From positions 1-22,804 of the forward strand of contig JAUVTH010000005.1 in assembly GCA_030601615.1 (NCBI GenBank): DNA of 22,804 nucleotides. Reading direction: 5' to 3'. A model generated the notes under the pieces. It did no database searches. It saw only the letters and a list, made by a program, of their open reading frames with translations, and was not told the origin of the DNA. The translations under genes were made by a program, and so were the position numbers. Source of the stretch: Gemmatimonadota bacterium. GTDB lineage: Bacteria; Gemmatimonadota; Gemmatimonadetes; Palauibacterales; Palauibacteraceae. Shown piece after piece: positions 1 through 8,623 of this stretch (position 1 is its first letter; every line of letters starts with the position of its first letter).

Positions 1-631
1 GAACATCATCGTCGGCTTCGGTCGGTTAGGCAGTCGTCCCGTCGGTATACTGGCGAATCAGCCGGCAGTGCTCGCCGGCGTGCTGGATATCGACGCCAGC
101 CGGAAGGGCGCCCGCTTCGTAAGATTCTGCGACGCGTTCAATATTCCCATCGTCACCTTCGAGGACGTGCCGGGATTCCTGCCGGGTGTAGCGCAGGAAC
201 ACGGCGGGATCATCCTGCAAGGAGCCAAGCTTCTCTATGCGTACTGCGAGAGTACGGTGCCCAAGCTTACGGTGATCACGCGCAAGGCATACGGTGGTGC
301 CTACGACGTTATGTCGTCCAAGCACATTCGGGGAGACCTGAACTTCGCGTGGCCGACGGCGGAGCTTGCGGTGATGGGGCCGCGAGGCGCTGTGGAGATC
401 CTCTACCGTCGCGAGCTGGCCGATGCCGAGGATCGGGAGGCACTGATCGCGGAGCTCGAGAGCGAGTTCCGCGAGACCTTCGCCCATCCGTACCTGGCCG
501 CGAAACGTGGCTTTCTAGACGATGTGATCGACCCGCGAGAAACGCGCGCCCGCCTCATCTCGGGATTGGAGACGCTACAGAACAAGCGGCAGCGTAACCC
601 TCCCCGAAAGCACGGCAACATACCGCTGTGA
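1..631 (+). CDS. pccB: Propionyl-CoA carboxylase beta chain (carboxyltransferase), 5'-truncated
   Basis: This is the C-terminal part of a biotin-dependent acyl-CoA carboxylase beta chain, which moves carboxyl from carboxybiotin to an acyl-CoA. The frame is open from base 2 and stops at 629-631, so about 209 residues of a roughly 510-530 residue family are present. The reading frame opens with NIIVGFGRLGSRPVGILANQP, a conserved block of the second crotonase-like domain. It is followed by DVPGFLPG, the TRKAYGGAYDVMSSKH block and WPTAELAVMGPRGAVEI. The Asp in GGAYDVM sits at the position that favours propionyl-CoA in actinobacterial PccB (Asp422), where acetyl-preferring enzymes carry Ile. This supports a propionyl-CoA substrate, as does the mutase gene downstream. 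The biotin carboxylase gene starts 9 bases after the stop. The acyl substrate is inferred from this residue and the context; the family is certain. Confidence 0.93.
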   Translation, partial: NIIVGFGRLGSRPVGILANQPAVLAGVLDIDASRKGARFVRFCDAFNIPIVTFEDVPGFLPGVAQEHGGIILQGAKLLYAYCESTVPKLTVITRKAYGGAYDVMSSKHIRGDLNFAWPTAELAVMGPRGAVEILYRRELADAEDREALIAELESEFRETFAHPYLAAKRGFLDDVIDPRETRARLISGLETLQNKRQRNPPRKHGNIPL

Positions 632-640
632 GGCGTCCCT

Positions 641-2158
641 TTGTTTGATAAGGTCCTGATAGCCAACCGGGGTGAGATCGCCGTCCGCGTGATTCGGGCG
701 TGCCAGGATCTGGGCGTTCGCACCGTGGCGGTTTATTCGGACGCGGATCGGCTTTCCCCGCACGTACTCGTGGCGGGCGAAGCGATCCGGATCGGGCCGG
801 CCCCGGCGACTGAGAGCTATCTGCAGGCCGACGTGATCATCGAGGCGGCCCATCGGACGGGTGCACAGGCCATCCACCCGGGCTACGGCTTCATGGCGGA
901 GAACGCGGAGTTCGCTCGGCTCGTGGAGGAGGAGGGCCTGGTCTTCATAGGACCGCCAGCGGCGGCTATCGCTGCGATGGGTGACAAGACGGCGGCTCGC
1001 CGGCGGATGATCGACGCCGGGGTTCCGGTGATTCCAGGCTCGGAATCCCTCGACGATGTGGCCCAGGCCGTGTCCGCGGGCGATCGGATCGGCTGGCCTG
1101 TGCTGCTGAAGGCAGTCGCCGGTGGTGGTGGCAAGGGCATGAGAGTGATCGAGGCTGCCGGGGATTTGCCGCGCGCACTCGAAGCCGCGAGGCGCGAGGC
1201 CGGGCAGTCGTTTGGGGACCCCCGAGTGTACGTTGAAAAGTATCTGTTGGATCCGCGGCACATAGAGATCCAGGTCCTTGCAGATTCGAAGGGATGCGTG
1301 ATCCATCTCGGCGAGCGGGAGTGCTCGATCCAGCGACGTCACCAGAAGCTGATCGAGGAGTCCCCGTCTCCAGCAGTCGATGCCGATCTACGGGCGCGTA
1401 TGGGTCATGTCGCGGTGGCCGCGGCCCGTGCGGTTGGCTACGTCGGCGCTGGCACGGTCGAGTTCCTGTATCAGGATGGTGAGTTCTTCTTCCTGGAGAT
1501 GAACACCAGGATACAGGTGGAGCATCCGGTCACCGAGTTTGTCACCGGAGTCGACCTGGTGCAGGAACAGTTGCGGGTCGCAGCGGGAGAGCCACTCTCC
1601 GTCCAGCCCAACGCCGACTGGCCCGTGGGGCACTCACTGGAATGCAGGATCAGCGGTGAGGATCCGTTCCATGGTTTCCTGCCGTCGAGCGGGAGGATCA
1701 CCTCGCTCCAAGTGCCGTGCGGCCCGGGCGTGCGCTGGGACGGAGGGATCGTCGAGCACTTCGACGTGGGACTGCACTACGACCCACTCCTCGGCAAGCT
1801 GATCGTGCACGCTGCAGATCGTGACCAGGCGATTCTCCGGATGCGTCGAGCCCTCCGCGAGCTCCAGATCGAGGGTGTGCGTACGACTCAGCCGTTCCAC
1901 CTCGCCGTAATGGACGAACCGGACTTCCGGGCGGGCGACATCTCCGTCCGGTACCTCGAGCGTCATCCCGGGTTGGTTGAGTCAGGAGGCGCCGATTGGC
2001 ACGCTCGAGCCGCGGCTGTTGCGGCGACGCTGCTGGAGCACAGAGGCAGGCGGGGCGGATCCGGAATCTCCGTGGACGTTGGCACGCTCGCACCCGCGGG
2101 ATCGCAGGTGGGAATGAGCGAATGGCGTCGGCGCTTCCGGCCGGAGGACCTGGCGTGA
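641..2158 (+). CDS. accC: Biotin carboxylase subunit of acyl-CoA (propionyl-CoA) carboxylase
   Basis: This subunit performs ATP- and bicarbonate-dependent carboxylation of biotin on the carrier protein encoded at 3500-4009. The 505-residue product opens with FDKVLIANRGEIAVRVIRA. It then shows the ATP-grasp glycine loop (KAVAGGGGKGMR), HIEIQVL, the ERECSIQRRHQKLIEE active-site block and the MNTRIQVEHPVTE signature. The ATP-grasp and C-terminal domains end near residue 450. The remaining 55 or so residues are an Arg/Ala/Gly-rich tail with no biotin-attachment motif. This differs from the alpha chain of animal or actinobacterial propionyl-CoA carboxylase, where the carrier is fused. The start is TTG at 641, in phase with the canonical N-terminus and 9 bases after the pccB stop. 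The stop overlaps the next start by one base (TGATG). Whether it should be called accC or pccA is a naming choice. Confidence 0.95.
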   Translation: MFDKVLIANRGEIAVRVIRACQDLGVRTVAVYSDADRLSPHVLVAGEAIRIGPAPATESYLQADVIIEAAHRTGAQAIHPGYGFMAENAEFARLVEEEGLVFIGPPAAAIAAMGDKTAARRRMIDAGVPVIPGSESLDDVAQAVSAGDRIGWPVLLKAVAGGGGKGMRVIEAAGDLPRALEAARREAGQSFGDPRVYVEKYLLDPRHIEIQVLADSKGCVIHLGERECSIQRRHQKLIEESPSPAVDADLRARMGHVAVAAARAVGYVGAGTVEFLYQDGEFFFLEMNTRIQVEHPVTEFVTGVDLVQEQLRVAAGEPLSVQPNADWPVGHSLECRISGEDPFHGFLPSSGRITSLQVPCGPGVRWDGGIVEHFDVGLHYDPLLGKLIVHAADRDQAILRMRRALRELQIEGVRTTQPFHLAVMDEPDFRAGDISVRYLERHPGLVESGGADWHARAAAVAATLLEHRGRRGGSGISVDVGTLAPAGSQVGMSEWRRRFRPEDLA

Positions 2159-3480
2159 TGGTAACCTGGCGTGAAGAGGCCACGGTCACGGCCGCCTCGC
2201 CGCCGGTGCGAACGGTTCGGGTTTCTGTGGACCGCATCGCCGCGGGCGGCAGCGGAGTCGGGAGGGAGGAGTCGGGAAGGGTAGTGTTCGTCCCGCGGAC
2301 GGCCCCTGGCGATGTCGCGGACGTCGCGATCGCGGAGGAGCGATCACGGTGGGCGAGGGGATGGGCGGTACGCTTCCTCGAGAGAGGAAGTGGCTGGCGG
2401 CAGGCGCCATGCCCGCTGTACGACCGGTGCGGCGGTTGCCAGGTACAGCATCTCGATCCGCGCGAGCAGAGGAGGGTGAAGCGGGGACTGGTAGAGGACG
2501 CGCTCCGCCGGATCGGCGGCATGGATCTCAGGGTGCCCGAGTTGGCCGTTGCCGGGAGCGAGTTCCTCTACCGCAATCGGGTAACGTTCTCGGTTCGAAG
2601 AAGCGGACAGACGCCCGTCGTGGGTTATCGCAGGCTTGACGAGCCGGACGCCGTCCTGGAGGTGTCGAAGTGCCTCCTTGCGGAGCCTGCCATCTCAGCG
2701 GCCTGGGAAGGAGTCCGCGAGCTATGGGAGGCGGCTGCGATCCTGCCTCAGGGAGAGGACATCCGTATCACCCTGCGTGCATCGGCAGAGGGGGAAGTGG
2801 ACCTCCTGATTCGTGGTGGCGCGGCCGTCGAACCTTCAGCGTACGAAGGGCTGCTGTCGGGCGTGCCCGGGTTGATCGGCTGTCATCACGTGCGTGCGGA
2901 TGGAAGCCTGGCACAGCTGGCGGGGGAGAAGACCCTGGAAGATCGGTGGCAGGGCATCGACTTTGACTTGCCGGCAGACGTGTTCCTTCAGGTGAACCGG
3001 ACAGTGTCGGCAGCGATGGACGCGTGGTTGGATGAACGTGCCGGAAACGTGGACGGGATGAACATTCTCGATCTCTACGCCGGAGTCGGCGCGCGCGCGA
3101 TCCGCTGGGCTGGCCAGGGCGCGAGCGTTACTGCATGCGAGGTCTCGGGGGCCGCTGTGGACGCGGGTATCGCGGCGTCGTCGAGTGTTGGCACAGAGGT
3201 CGCCTTCGTGGCGGATCGGGTCGAACAGCGAATCGCGTCTCTGTTGCCGGCGGACCTCGTCGTCGTCAATCCACCTCGGGCCGGGTTGTCGCGACGGGTC
3301 TCTCGGGCCCTGGTATCGGGAGAGGCGAGGTCTCTCGCCTACGTAAGCTGTGATCCAGCCACGCTGGCTAGGGACCTGGCGAGGCTGGCGAGCGGTTGGG
3401 AGGTGAGCGAGGTACAACCGTTCGACGCCTTCCCCCAGACGGCACACGTCGAGACGATCGTATGGTTGGATCGGCGCTGA
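2158..3480 (+). CDS. rlmD: 23S rRNA (uracil-5-)-methyltransferase, RlmD/RumA type
   Basis: This is a SAM-dependent RNA m5U methyltransferase of the TrmA/RumA family, 440 residues. It has an N-terminal TRAM-like beta domain (about residues 15-75). Next come the iron-sulfur cysteines C85, C91 and C94 (CPLYDRCGGC), with the fourth ligand probably C172. Later motifs are FLQVNRT with Gln278, the SAM-binding LDLYAGVGARAI and VVNPPRAG. The catalytic nucleophile is Cys398 in YVSCDPATLARDL, and the general base is Glu432 in FPQTAHVET. The frame is open back to 1996, but the ATG at 2158 overlaps the biotin carboxylase stop and gives a normal N-terminus. The target (U1939, U747 or a tRNA uracil) cannot be read from sequence alone; the FeS cysteines favour an rRNA enzyme. 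It separates the biotin carboxylase and carrier genes, so it looks co-transcribed but functionally unrelated. Confidence 0.9.
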   Translation: MVTWREEATVTAASPPVRTVRVSVDRIAAGGSGVGREESGRVVFVPRTAPGDVADVAIAEERSRWARGWAVRFLERGSGWRQAPCPLYDRCGGCQVQHLDPREQRRVKRGLVEDALRRIGGMDLRVPELAVAGSEFLYRNRVTFSVRRSGQTPVVGYRRLDEPDAVLEVSKCLLAEPAISAAWEGVRELWEAAAILPQGEDIRITLRASAEGEVDLLIRGGAAVEPSAYEGLLSGVPGLIGCHHVRADGSLAQLAGEKTLEDRWQGIDFDLPADVFLQVNRTVSAAMDAWLDERAGNVDGMNILDLYAGVGARAIRWAGQGASVTACEVSGAAVDAGIAASSSVGTEVAFVADRVEQRIASLLPADLVVVNPPRAGLSRRVSRALVSGEARSLAYVSCDPATLARDLARLASGWEVSEVQPFDAFPQTAHVETIVWLDRR

Positions 3481-3499
3481 AGATGAAGAGGCGGAGACG

Positions 3500-4009
3500 A
3501 TGAGCGAACAGGAGATTCGTTACTTCGCAACCATTGGCGATGATATGCGGGAGATCCTGGTCGAGGATGGACGCTTGAGGATCGATGGAGAGGTCAGCGA
3601 TGCTGACATCTCGACGCTGCCGGGCTCGGATCGACAGCACCTGCGAATGGACGGCAGGTCGCTGTGCCTGTTCGCCAGGCGTCGCAACGACGGCTGGGTG
3701 ATCGAGTTGGAGGGCAGGCTGTTTGAGGTCAGAGTCGAGGACGAGAGGGGGCGCTACATCCGGGAACTGGCATCGCATGCGGCTCCTGTCGAGACTCGAA
3801 GGGAGGTCCGGGCGCCGATGCCCGGACTCATCGTCCGAGTCGAGGTGGAGGAGGGGCAGGAGGTGGTGCCTGGAGACGGCCTGATCGTCATGGAGGCAAT
3901 GAAGATGGAGAACGAGTTGCGGGCTGACGCGGTTGGCACGGTGGTGTCGGTCGAAGTCGCAGCGGGACAGGCGGTAGAGCGGGACGCCGTCCTTCTTCGG
4001 ATCGAGTAG
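3500..4009 (+). CDS. Biotin carboxyl carrier protein of acyl-CoA carboxylase
   Basis: This carries the covalent biotin that shuttles between the biotin carboxylase and carboxyltransferase subunits. The 169-residue product has a typical biotinyl-lipoyl domain at residues 103-169, RAPMPGLI followed by the EAMKMENEL attachment motif. Biotin should be attached to Lys135. Residues 1-92 form a separate beta-rich region (for example GWVIELEGRLFEVRVEDERGR). It resembles the biotin-transfer (BT) region that links carboxylase and carrier in fused alpha chains. The ATG at 3500 follows GAGGCGGAGA. The stop is 9 bases before the mutase start. The pair 641-2158 plus this gene looks like a propionyl-CoA carboxylase alpha chain in two pieces; that reading is an inference. 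Confidence 0.93.
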   Translation: MSEQEIRYFATIGDDMREILVEDGRLRIDGEVSDADISTLPGSDRQHLRMDGRSLCLFARRRNDGWVIELEGRLFEVRVEDERGRYIRELASHAAPVETRREVRAPMPGLIVRVEVEEGQEVVPGDGLIVMEAMKMENELRADAVGTVVSVEVAAGQAVERDAVLLRIE

Positions 4010-4018
4010 AGGTGAGCC

Positions 4019-5590
4019 ATGTCGCATGATCGTGGGCGACGGACGAGTTCGGGCATCGAGATCGAACGCGTGTATGGGCCGGCGGACGTCGTCAACCAAG
4101 GCGTCCCGGCTCCGGGTGCTCCGGGTGAGTGGCCGTTCACGAGGGGTGTGCACTCCGACATGTACAGGGGCCGCCCATGGACGATGCGGCAGTATGCGGG
4201 CTTTGGCACCGCAGAGGAGACGAACGAACGGTTCCGGTATCTCCTGGATTCGGGTCAGACGGGGCTGTCCGTTGCGTTCGATCTCCCCACACAGATGGGA
4301 CTGGACTCCGACGATCCACGGGCGAACGGAGAAGTCGGACGCGTGGGAGTCGCTGTTGATACGCTGGACGACCTGGACCGCCTGTTCGCGGAGATTCCGC
4401 TGGATCGTGTCTCCACGTCCATGACGATCAACTCCACGGCGGGAATCCTGCTCGCAATGTACGTAGCGGTGGCTGACGGGCGCGGGATTGCTAGAGGAAA
4501 CCTGGCGGGCACGGTCCAGAACGACATCCTGAAGGAATTCATCGCGCGCGGCACCTACATCTACCCGGTCGAGCCGAGTCTCCGCCTCGTCACGGACATA
4601 TTCTCTTTCTGCTCGGAGGAGTTGCCCCGCTGGAACAGTACTTCGATCAGCGGCTACCATATGAGGGAGGCGGGGGCCACGGCAGCCCAGGAACTGGCGT
4701 TCACGCTCGCCAACGCGAAGGAGTACGTTCGACGGGCTCTGGACCGTGGCTTGGAGGTCGAGCAGTTCGCTCCACGTGTGAGCTTCTTCTTCGCGGCCCA
4801 CAATAACCTGTTCGAAGAGGTCGCCAAGTTCCGGGCGGCACGACGGTTGTGGGCGCGCATCGTGCGTGACGAGTTCGGCGGGTCCGATTTCAGTTGTCGA
4901 TTGCGATTCCATACCCAGACGGGTGGATCGACGCTTACGGCGCAGCAACCTCTGAACAACGTGGTACGCGTAACAGTACAGGCCCTGGCCGCCGTCCTTG
5001 GGGGCACGCAGTCCTTGCACACGAACAGCTATGACGAGGCTCTTGCGTTGCCGGGTGCGGAGGCTGCGCGACTCGCCCTGCGGACCCAGCAGGTTCTGGC
5101 TGAAGAATCCGGGGTTCGCGACACGGTCGATCCGCTGGGCGGCTCCTATTATGTCGAGAGCCTCACGGAGAGGCTCGAGGAGCTTGCAGGAACTTATCTG
5201 GAGAGGATCGAGGAGCTTGGAGGGGCCGCAGCTGCCGTACCGTTCATGACCGAGGAAATCCACCGGGCCGCCTACGCCTGGCAGCTGGAGCTCGAGAGCG
5301 GCGAGCGAGGCGTGGTTGGCGTCAACGTCTATGCGGAAAATGAGCCGTACGTGCCGATCGTCGTTCCGGATTACGAGGAACTGCAGCAATCGCAGCGCCG
5401 GCGCCTGAACGAGGTTCGCGCGCGCCGGGACGGTGACACCGTCGAGAAGGCGCTGGCCGACGTCACGGCGGCGGCGCAGGCTGAAATCAACGTCCTGCCT
5501 GCCATGGTCGAGGCGGTCAAAGTGAGGGCCACCGTGGGCGAAATCAGCGCTCGCTTGGGCGAGCTGTGGGGCAGTTACCGGCCCTCCTGA
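4019..5590 (+). CDS. Methylmalonyl-CoA mutase, large (catalytic) subunit without B12 domain
   Basis: This should interconvert (R)-methylmalonyl-CoA and succinyl-CoA by a radical mechanism using adenosylcobalamin. The 523 residues cover the TIM-barrel substrate domain only: RPWTMRQYAGFG, SVAFDLPTQMG, STSMTINSTA, GTVQNDILKEF, SISGYHMREAGAT and FHTQTGGSTLTAQQPLNN. The residues matching Propionibacterium Tyr89, Arg207 and His244 are Tyr59, Arg189 and His214. Isobutyryl-CoA mutase has Phe and Gln at the first two positions, and 2-hydroxyisobutyryl-CoA mutase has Ile at the first. This supports a true methylmalonyl-CoA mutase. The roughly 130-residue cobalamin-binding domain with DxHxxG is absent, so a separate small subunit must be encoded outside the window, as in archaea. 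It follows the carrier gene by 9 bases and begins at ATG 4019 after AGAGGTGAGCC. Confidence 0.92.
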   Translation: MSHDRGRRTSSGIEIERVYGPADVVNQGVPAPGAPGEWPFTRGVHSDMYRGRPWTMRQYAGFGTAEETNERFRYLLDSGQTGLSVAFDLPTQMGLDSDDPRANGEVGRVGVAVDTLDDLDRLFAEIPLDRVSTSMTINSTAGILLAMYVAVADGRGIARGNLAGTVQNDILKEFIARGTYIYPVEPSLRLVTDIFSFCSEELPRWNSTSISGYHMREAGATAAQELAFTLANAKEYVRRALDRGLEVEQFAPRVSFFFAAHNNLFEEVAKFRAARRLWARIVRDEFGGSDFSCRLRFHTQTGGSTLTAQQPLNNVVRVTVQALAAVLGGTQSLHTNSYDEALALPGAEAARLALRTQQVLAEESGVRDTVDPLGGSYYVESLTERLEELAGTYLERIEELGGAAAAVPFMTEEIHRAAYAWQLELESGERGVVGVNVYAENEPYVPIVVPDYEELQQSQRRRLNEVRARRDGDTVEKALADVTAAAQAEINVLPAMVEAVKVRATVGEISARLGELWGSYRPS

Positions 5591-5617
5591 GGCAGGGCGG
5601 CACAGGAAGAGGAATGC

Positions 5618-5902
5618 ATGCCGACGTACGAATACGAATGTCGTGAGTGTGGACAGGCTTTTGAGCGGTTCCAGGGCATCAATGAGGATCCGATAACCGA
5701 ATGTCCGGAGTGCGGTGGGCTCGTTCGTCGCCTGATTTCCAGTGGAGGCGGTCTCGTGTTCAAGGGGCCGGGCTTCTACGCTACTGACTACAGGAGCGGG
5801 TCGGGATCAGCTCCGGGCAAGGCGGATTCCAGTGCCGAGAAGGACGGCGGCGCGGCGAAGTCGGGCAAGGGGAGCAAGGACGGCGGCGATGGGGGGGACT
5901 GA
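5618..5902 (+). CDS. FmdB-family zinc ribbon protein
   Basis: This is a small protein of 94 residues with the FmdB/CxxC_CxxC_SSSS putative regulatory domain. It begins MPTYEYECRECGQAFERFQ and continues with CPECGG, so two CxxC pairs form one zinc ribbon within residues 8-34. This is followed by the usual short hydrophobic GGLVFKGPGFYATDYR block. The last 40 residues are low complexity, rich in Gly, Ser, Lys and Asp. Family members are widespread and often annotated as regulators, but no defined biochemical function is established. The start has a good upstream GGAAGAGG. The 3' end overlaps the argS start by 14 bases, which suggests translational coupling. Confidence 0.9.
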   Translation: MPTYEYECRECGQAFERFQGINEDPITECPECGGLVRRLISSGGGLVFKGPGFYATDYRSGSGSAPGKADSSAEKDGGAAKSGKGSKDGGDGGD

Positions 5903-7589
5903 GGTCCTCTGCTCTCCGGCGCGCGCTGTCGCCGCAGCCGTGAGGGAAGCCGCGATCGCTATCGGTGCTGCGGAGGATTTCATACCCCACGTCGAGCGCC
6001 CGGCCGATCCTAAGCACGGCGAATACTCGTCCAATGCGGCTCTCGTCCTTTCTGGAAGACTGGGACGCCGCCCGCACGATATAGCGACGGACCTTGCCGA
6101 ACGGATCGATTGTGAGCGTGCCGGCGTGTCGGATGTTTCCGTCGCCGGGCCGGGATTCCTTAATTTCCGGCTCTCGGACCGCGTTCTATGGGATGGCCTG
6201 CGGGATCTATTGTCACAAGACGTGGAGTGGGGCCGTTCGACGGCTGCGCATCCGCTGCGCTACAACGTCGAATTCGTGTCGGCCAATCCGACCGGGCCAC
6301 TCCACGTGGCGCATGGGCGGGGCGCTGCGATCGGAGATGCCACGGCCTCGCTTCTCGAGTGGACGGGACACGACGTCACACGTGAGTTCTACGTCAACGA
6401 CGCCGGACGCCAGATCGAATTAATGGGTGAGTCGGTTGATATTCGCATGCGGCAGGCGAGCGGAGAGCAAGTCGAGATGCCCGAGCGCGGATATCAGGGA
6501 GCGTATATCATCGATATCGCGCGGAACCTGGCCGATAAGATCGGACAGGACCTTAGCGGTATGGAGCGCCCCGCTCGCGTACGTCTGCTGTCGGAGCGCG
6601 CGGCCGCGCTGCTGCGTGGGGAACAGGAATCCGACCTGGTCGACTTCGGCGTCCGGATGGATCGGTGGTTTGATGAATCGTCCCTGTACGGCGGCGGCGA
6701 GGTTTCGGATCTACTGGACCGCCTCGGAGAGTCCGGCCTTGCCTATCTCGACGAGGGCGCCGTGTGGCTCCGTACGACCGATCTCGGGGACGAGAAGGAC
6801 AGGGTCCTGGTCAAGAGCGACGGCTCGCACACGTACTTCGTTTCCGACATAGCGTACCATCTGGACAAGGCAGTTCGCGGGTTCGACCGGGCGATCGACG
6901 TGTGGGGGGCTGATCACCACGGACACGTGCCACGAATGCAGGCGGCGCTCACGTCCCTGGGGCTGGACGAGGACTTCCTCGAGGTGCTGCTCATCCAGCT
7001 CGTGACCGTCATGCAGGACGGCGAAGAGGTCCGCATGTCTAAGCGCACCGGTCAGTTCGTCACCCTGCGCGATCTGGTGGCGGAGACTGGACCCGACGTG
7101 GCGCGCTACTTCTTCCTGATGCGGCGTGCCGAGGTTCCACTGACGTTCGATCTCGACCTTGCGCTGGACACATCGGAGGCGAATCCGGTGTACAAGGTGC
7201 AGTACGCTCACGCACGGATGTGCAGTGTGTTCCGCCGGGGAGATGTAGATCCGGAGACCATCGCCGCGACGGATGCCGACCTGGCTCATCTCGATTCCGG
7301 TACGGAGCGCCAGGTGCTGATGAGGGTACTCCGGTTTCCCGAGAGCGTGAGGGCCGCGGCTCAGGCGAGGGCTCCGTATCAGATATGCAACTATCTCGAG
7401 GAAGTGGCGGCAGCCGTCAACGGGTGGTATCACGAGGGGAATCTCGACCCGGAGCGCAGGCTGCTGGCCGACGGTCCCAGCCGGCCGGCGCGCCTCGCGT
7501 TGGCTCGGGCGGTACAAGTCACCCTTCGCTCCGGCCTGACGCTGCTGGGGATATCCGCTCCGGAGAGACTTGAAAGAGAGACGGGTTGA
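5889..7589 (+). CDS. argS: Arginyl-tRNA synthetase
   Basis: This class I aminoacyl-tRNA synthetase charges tRNA-Arg with arginine in the cytoplasm. The product has 566 residues, close to the family norm. The N-terminal Add1 domain (about 1-105) includes HGEYSSNAAL and GPGFLNF. The HIGH-like motif is HVAHG at 139-143, within NPTGPLHVAHGRGA. Other conserved blocks are FYVNDAGRQIE and VWGADHHGHVPRM. The KMSKS-like motif is MSKR at 383-386, followed by the alpha-helical anticodon domain and a typical LGISAPER end. The frame is open further upstream. The ATG at 5889 inside the end of the fmdB-like gene gives the right N-terminus. The stop overlaps the purM start by one base. Confidence 0.95.
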   Translation: MGGTEVLCSPARAVAAAVREAAIAIGAAEDFIPHVERPADPKHGEYSSNAALVLSGRLGRRPHDIATDLAERIDCERAGVSDVSVAGPGFLNFRLSDRVLWDGLRDLLSQDVEWGRSTAAHPLRYNVEFVSANPTGPLHVAHGRGAAIGDATASLLEWTGHDVTREFYVNDAGRQIELMGESVDIRMRQASGEQVEMPERGYQGAYIIDIARNLADKIGQDLSGMERPARVRLLSERAAALLRGEQESDLVDFGVRMDRWFDESSLYGGGEVSDLLDRLGESGLAYLDEGAVWLRTTDLGDEKDRVLVKSDGSHTYFVSDIAYHLDKAVRGFDRAIDVWGADHHGHVPRMQAALTSLGLDEDFLEVLLIQLVTVMQDGEEVRMSKRTGQFVTLRDLVAETGPDVARYFFLMRRAEVPLTFDLDLALDTSEANPVYKVQYAHARMCSVFRRGDVDPETIAATDADLAHLDSGTERQVLMRVLRFPESVRAAAQARAPYQICNYLEEVAAAVNGWYHEGNLDPERRLLADGPSRPARLALARAVQVTLRSGLTLLGISAPERLERETG

Positions 7590-8623
7590 TGACGGGGGAC
7601 GTGCGCTTCACCTATGCGGATGCCGGCGTGGACATTCGTGCCGCCGAGAGCCTGACGAACCGTCTCTCGGCCCTCGCCGCCTCGACGCGCTCGGGCGAAG
7701 TGAGCGGCAACTTCGGTTCGTTTGGCGCCCGGATCCGACTCGAGGGTGATCCTGAGCTCGTGGCAAGCGCCGACGGGGTAGGCACAAAAGTGCTCGTCGC
7801 AAGGATGGCGGGCCGGCACGACACTGTCGGCGAAGATCTGGTCAACCACTGCGTCAACGACATCCTGACCGAGGGCGCGGAGCCGCTGTTTTTCATGGAC
7901 TATTTCGCATGCGGTCGCCTGGACACGGACGTGGCGTTCGATGTGGTCTCCGGAATCGCTCGCGGGTGCCGGGAGAACGGTTGCGCCCTGCTTGGCGGAG
8001 AGACCGCCGAAATGCCGGGCATGTACTCTCCTGAGGACTACGATCTTGCCGGCTTCATCGTCGGCCGAGTGAGCTTCGACGTACCGGGGAGAGGGTCGCT
8101 GGCGGTCGGCGATCAGCTCGTCGCGCTGCCCTCGTCCGGGCTCCACACTAACGGCTACAGTCTGGCCCGGGGTATCCTGTTCGACCATATGGGTCTGGGG
8201 GTCGGGGACGAGTTTCCGGGCACGGGAGAGTCGGTGGCTGACGTCCTGCTGCGAGTACACATCTCGTACCTTCGGACTCTTGCGCCCGCTTGCCGTGCCG
8301 GCAGAATCCGAGCGCTGGCCCACATCACGGGCGGGGGAATTCCCGGCAACCTCTCGCGGGTCCTTCCATCAGACTGTGATGCGGTAGTGAACATCGACAG
8401 TTGGGACCCGGGGCCGGTGTTCGGTCTTCTCGCGCGTGAAAGCGGGCTCGGTCGGGACGACCTGTACGAGACGCTGAATATGGGTGTGGGCATGATAGCC
8501 ATCGTACGGCCGGAATCTGTCAACGAAGTCCTCGACAGCGTGGCAGCGGAAGGAACGCCCGGATTCGTGTGTGGTGAGATCCTCGGCGGTTCCGGCGTGG
8601 TGCGCCTGGAGAGTCCTGCATGA
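7589..8623 (+). CDS. purM: Phosphoribosylformylglycinamidine cyclo-ligase (AIR synthetase)
   Basis: This catalyses the ATP-dependent closure of the imidazole ring in step five of de novo purine synthesis (FGAM to AIR). The 344-residue length is typical. Signature blocks are YADAGVDI, SADGVGTKVLVA, GRHDTVGEDLVNHCVNDI, GAEPLFFMDYFA, GGETAEMPGMY, DYDLAGFIVG, LPSSGLHTNGYSLAR and HITGGGIPGNLSRVLP. The ATG at 7589 overlaps the argS stop by one base; a TTG one codon earlier is also possible. The stop overlaps the ribD start as ATGA. Purine synthesis supplies GTP, which is the substrate of the RibA domain encoded downstream, but no other pur gene is present. Confidence 0.95.
   Translation: MTGDVRFTYADAGVDIRAAESLTNRLSALAASTRSGEVSGNFGSFGARIRLEGDPELVASADGVGTKVLVARMAGRHDTVGEDLVNHCVNDILTEGAEPLFFMDYFACGRLDTDVAFDVVSGIARGCRENGCALLGGETAEMPGMYSPEDYDLAGFIVGRVSFDVPGRGSLAVGDQLVALPSSGLHTNGYSLARGILFDHMGLGVGDEFPGTGESVADVLLRVHISYLRTLAPACRAGRIRALAHITGGGIPGNLSRVLPSDCDAVVNIDSWDPGPVFGLLARESGLGRDDLYETLNMGVGMIAIVRPESVNEVLDSVAAEGTPGFVCGEILGGSGVVRLESPA

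Noticed and set aside
1996..2157. N-terminal extension of the RlmD-like protein into the biotin carboxylase gene
   Set aside because: It would overlap a conserved gene by over 160 bases; the ATG at 2158 gives a normal TRAM-domain start.
3368..5389. Antisense open frame of 673 codons across the carrier and mutase genes
   Set aside because: It mirrors strongly conserved + strand genes, has no recognisable domain, and such frames are common opposite GC-rich coding sequence.
4019..5590. Isobutyryl-CoA or 2-hydroxyisobutyryl-CoA mutase
   Set aside because: The Tyr and Arg that bind the methylmalonyl carboxylate are both present (Tyr59, Arg189).
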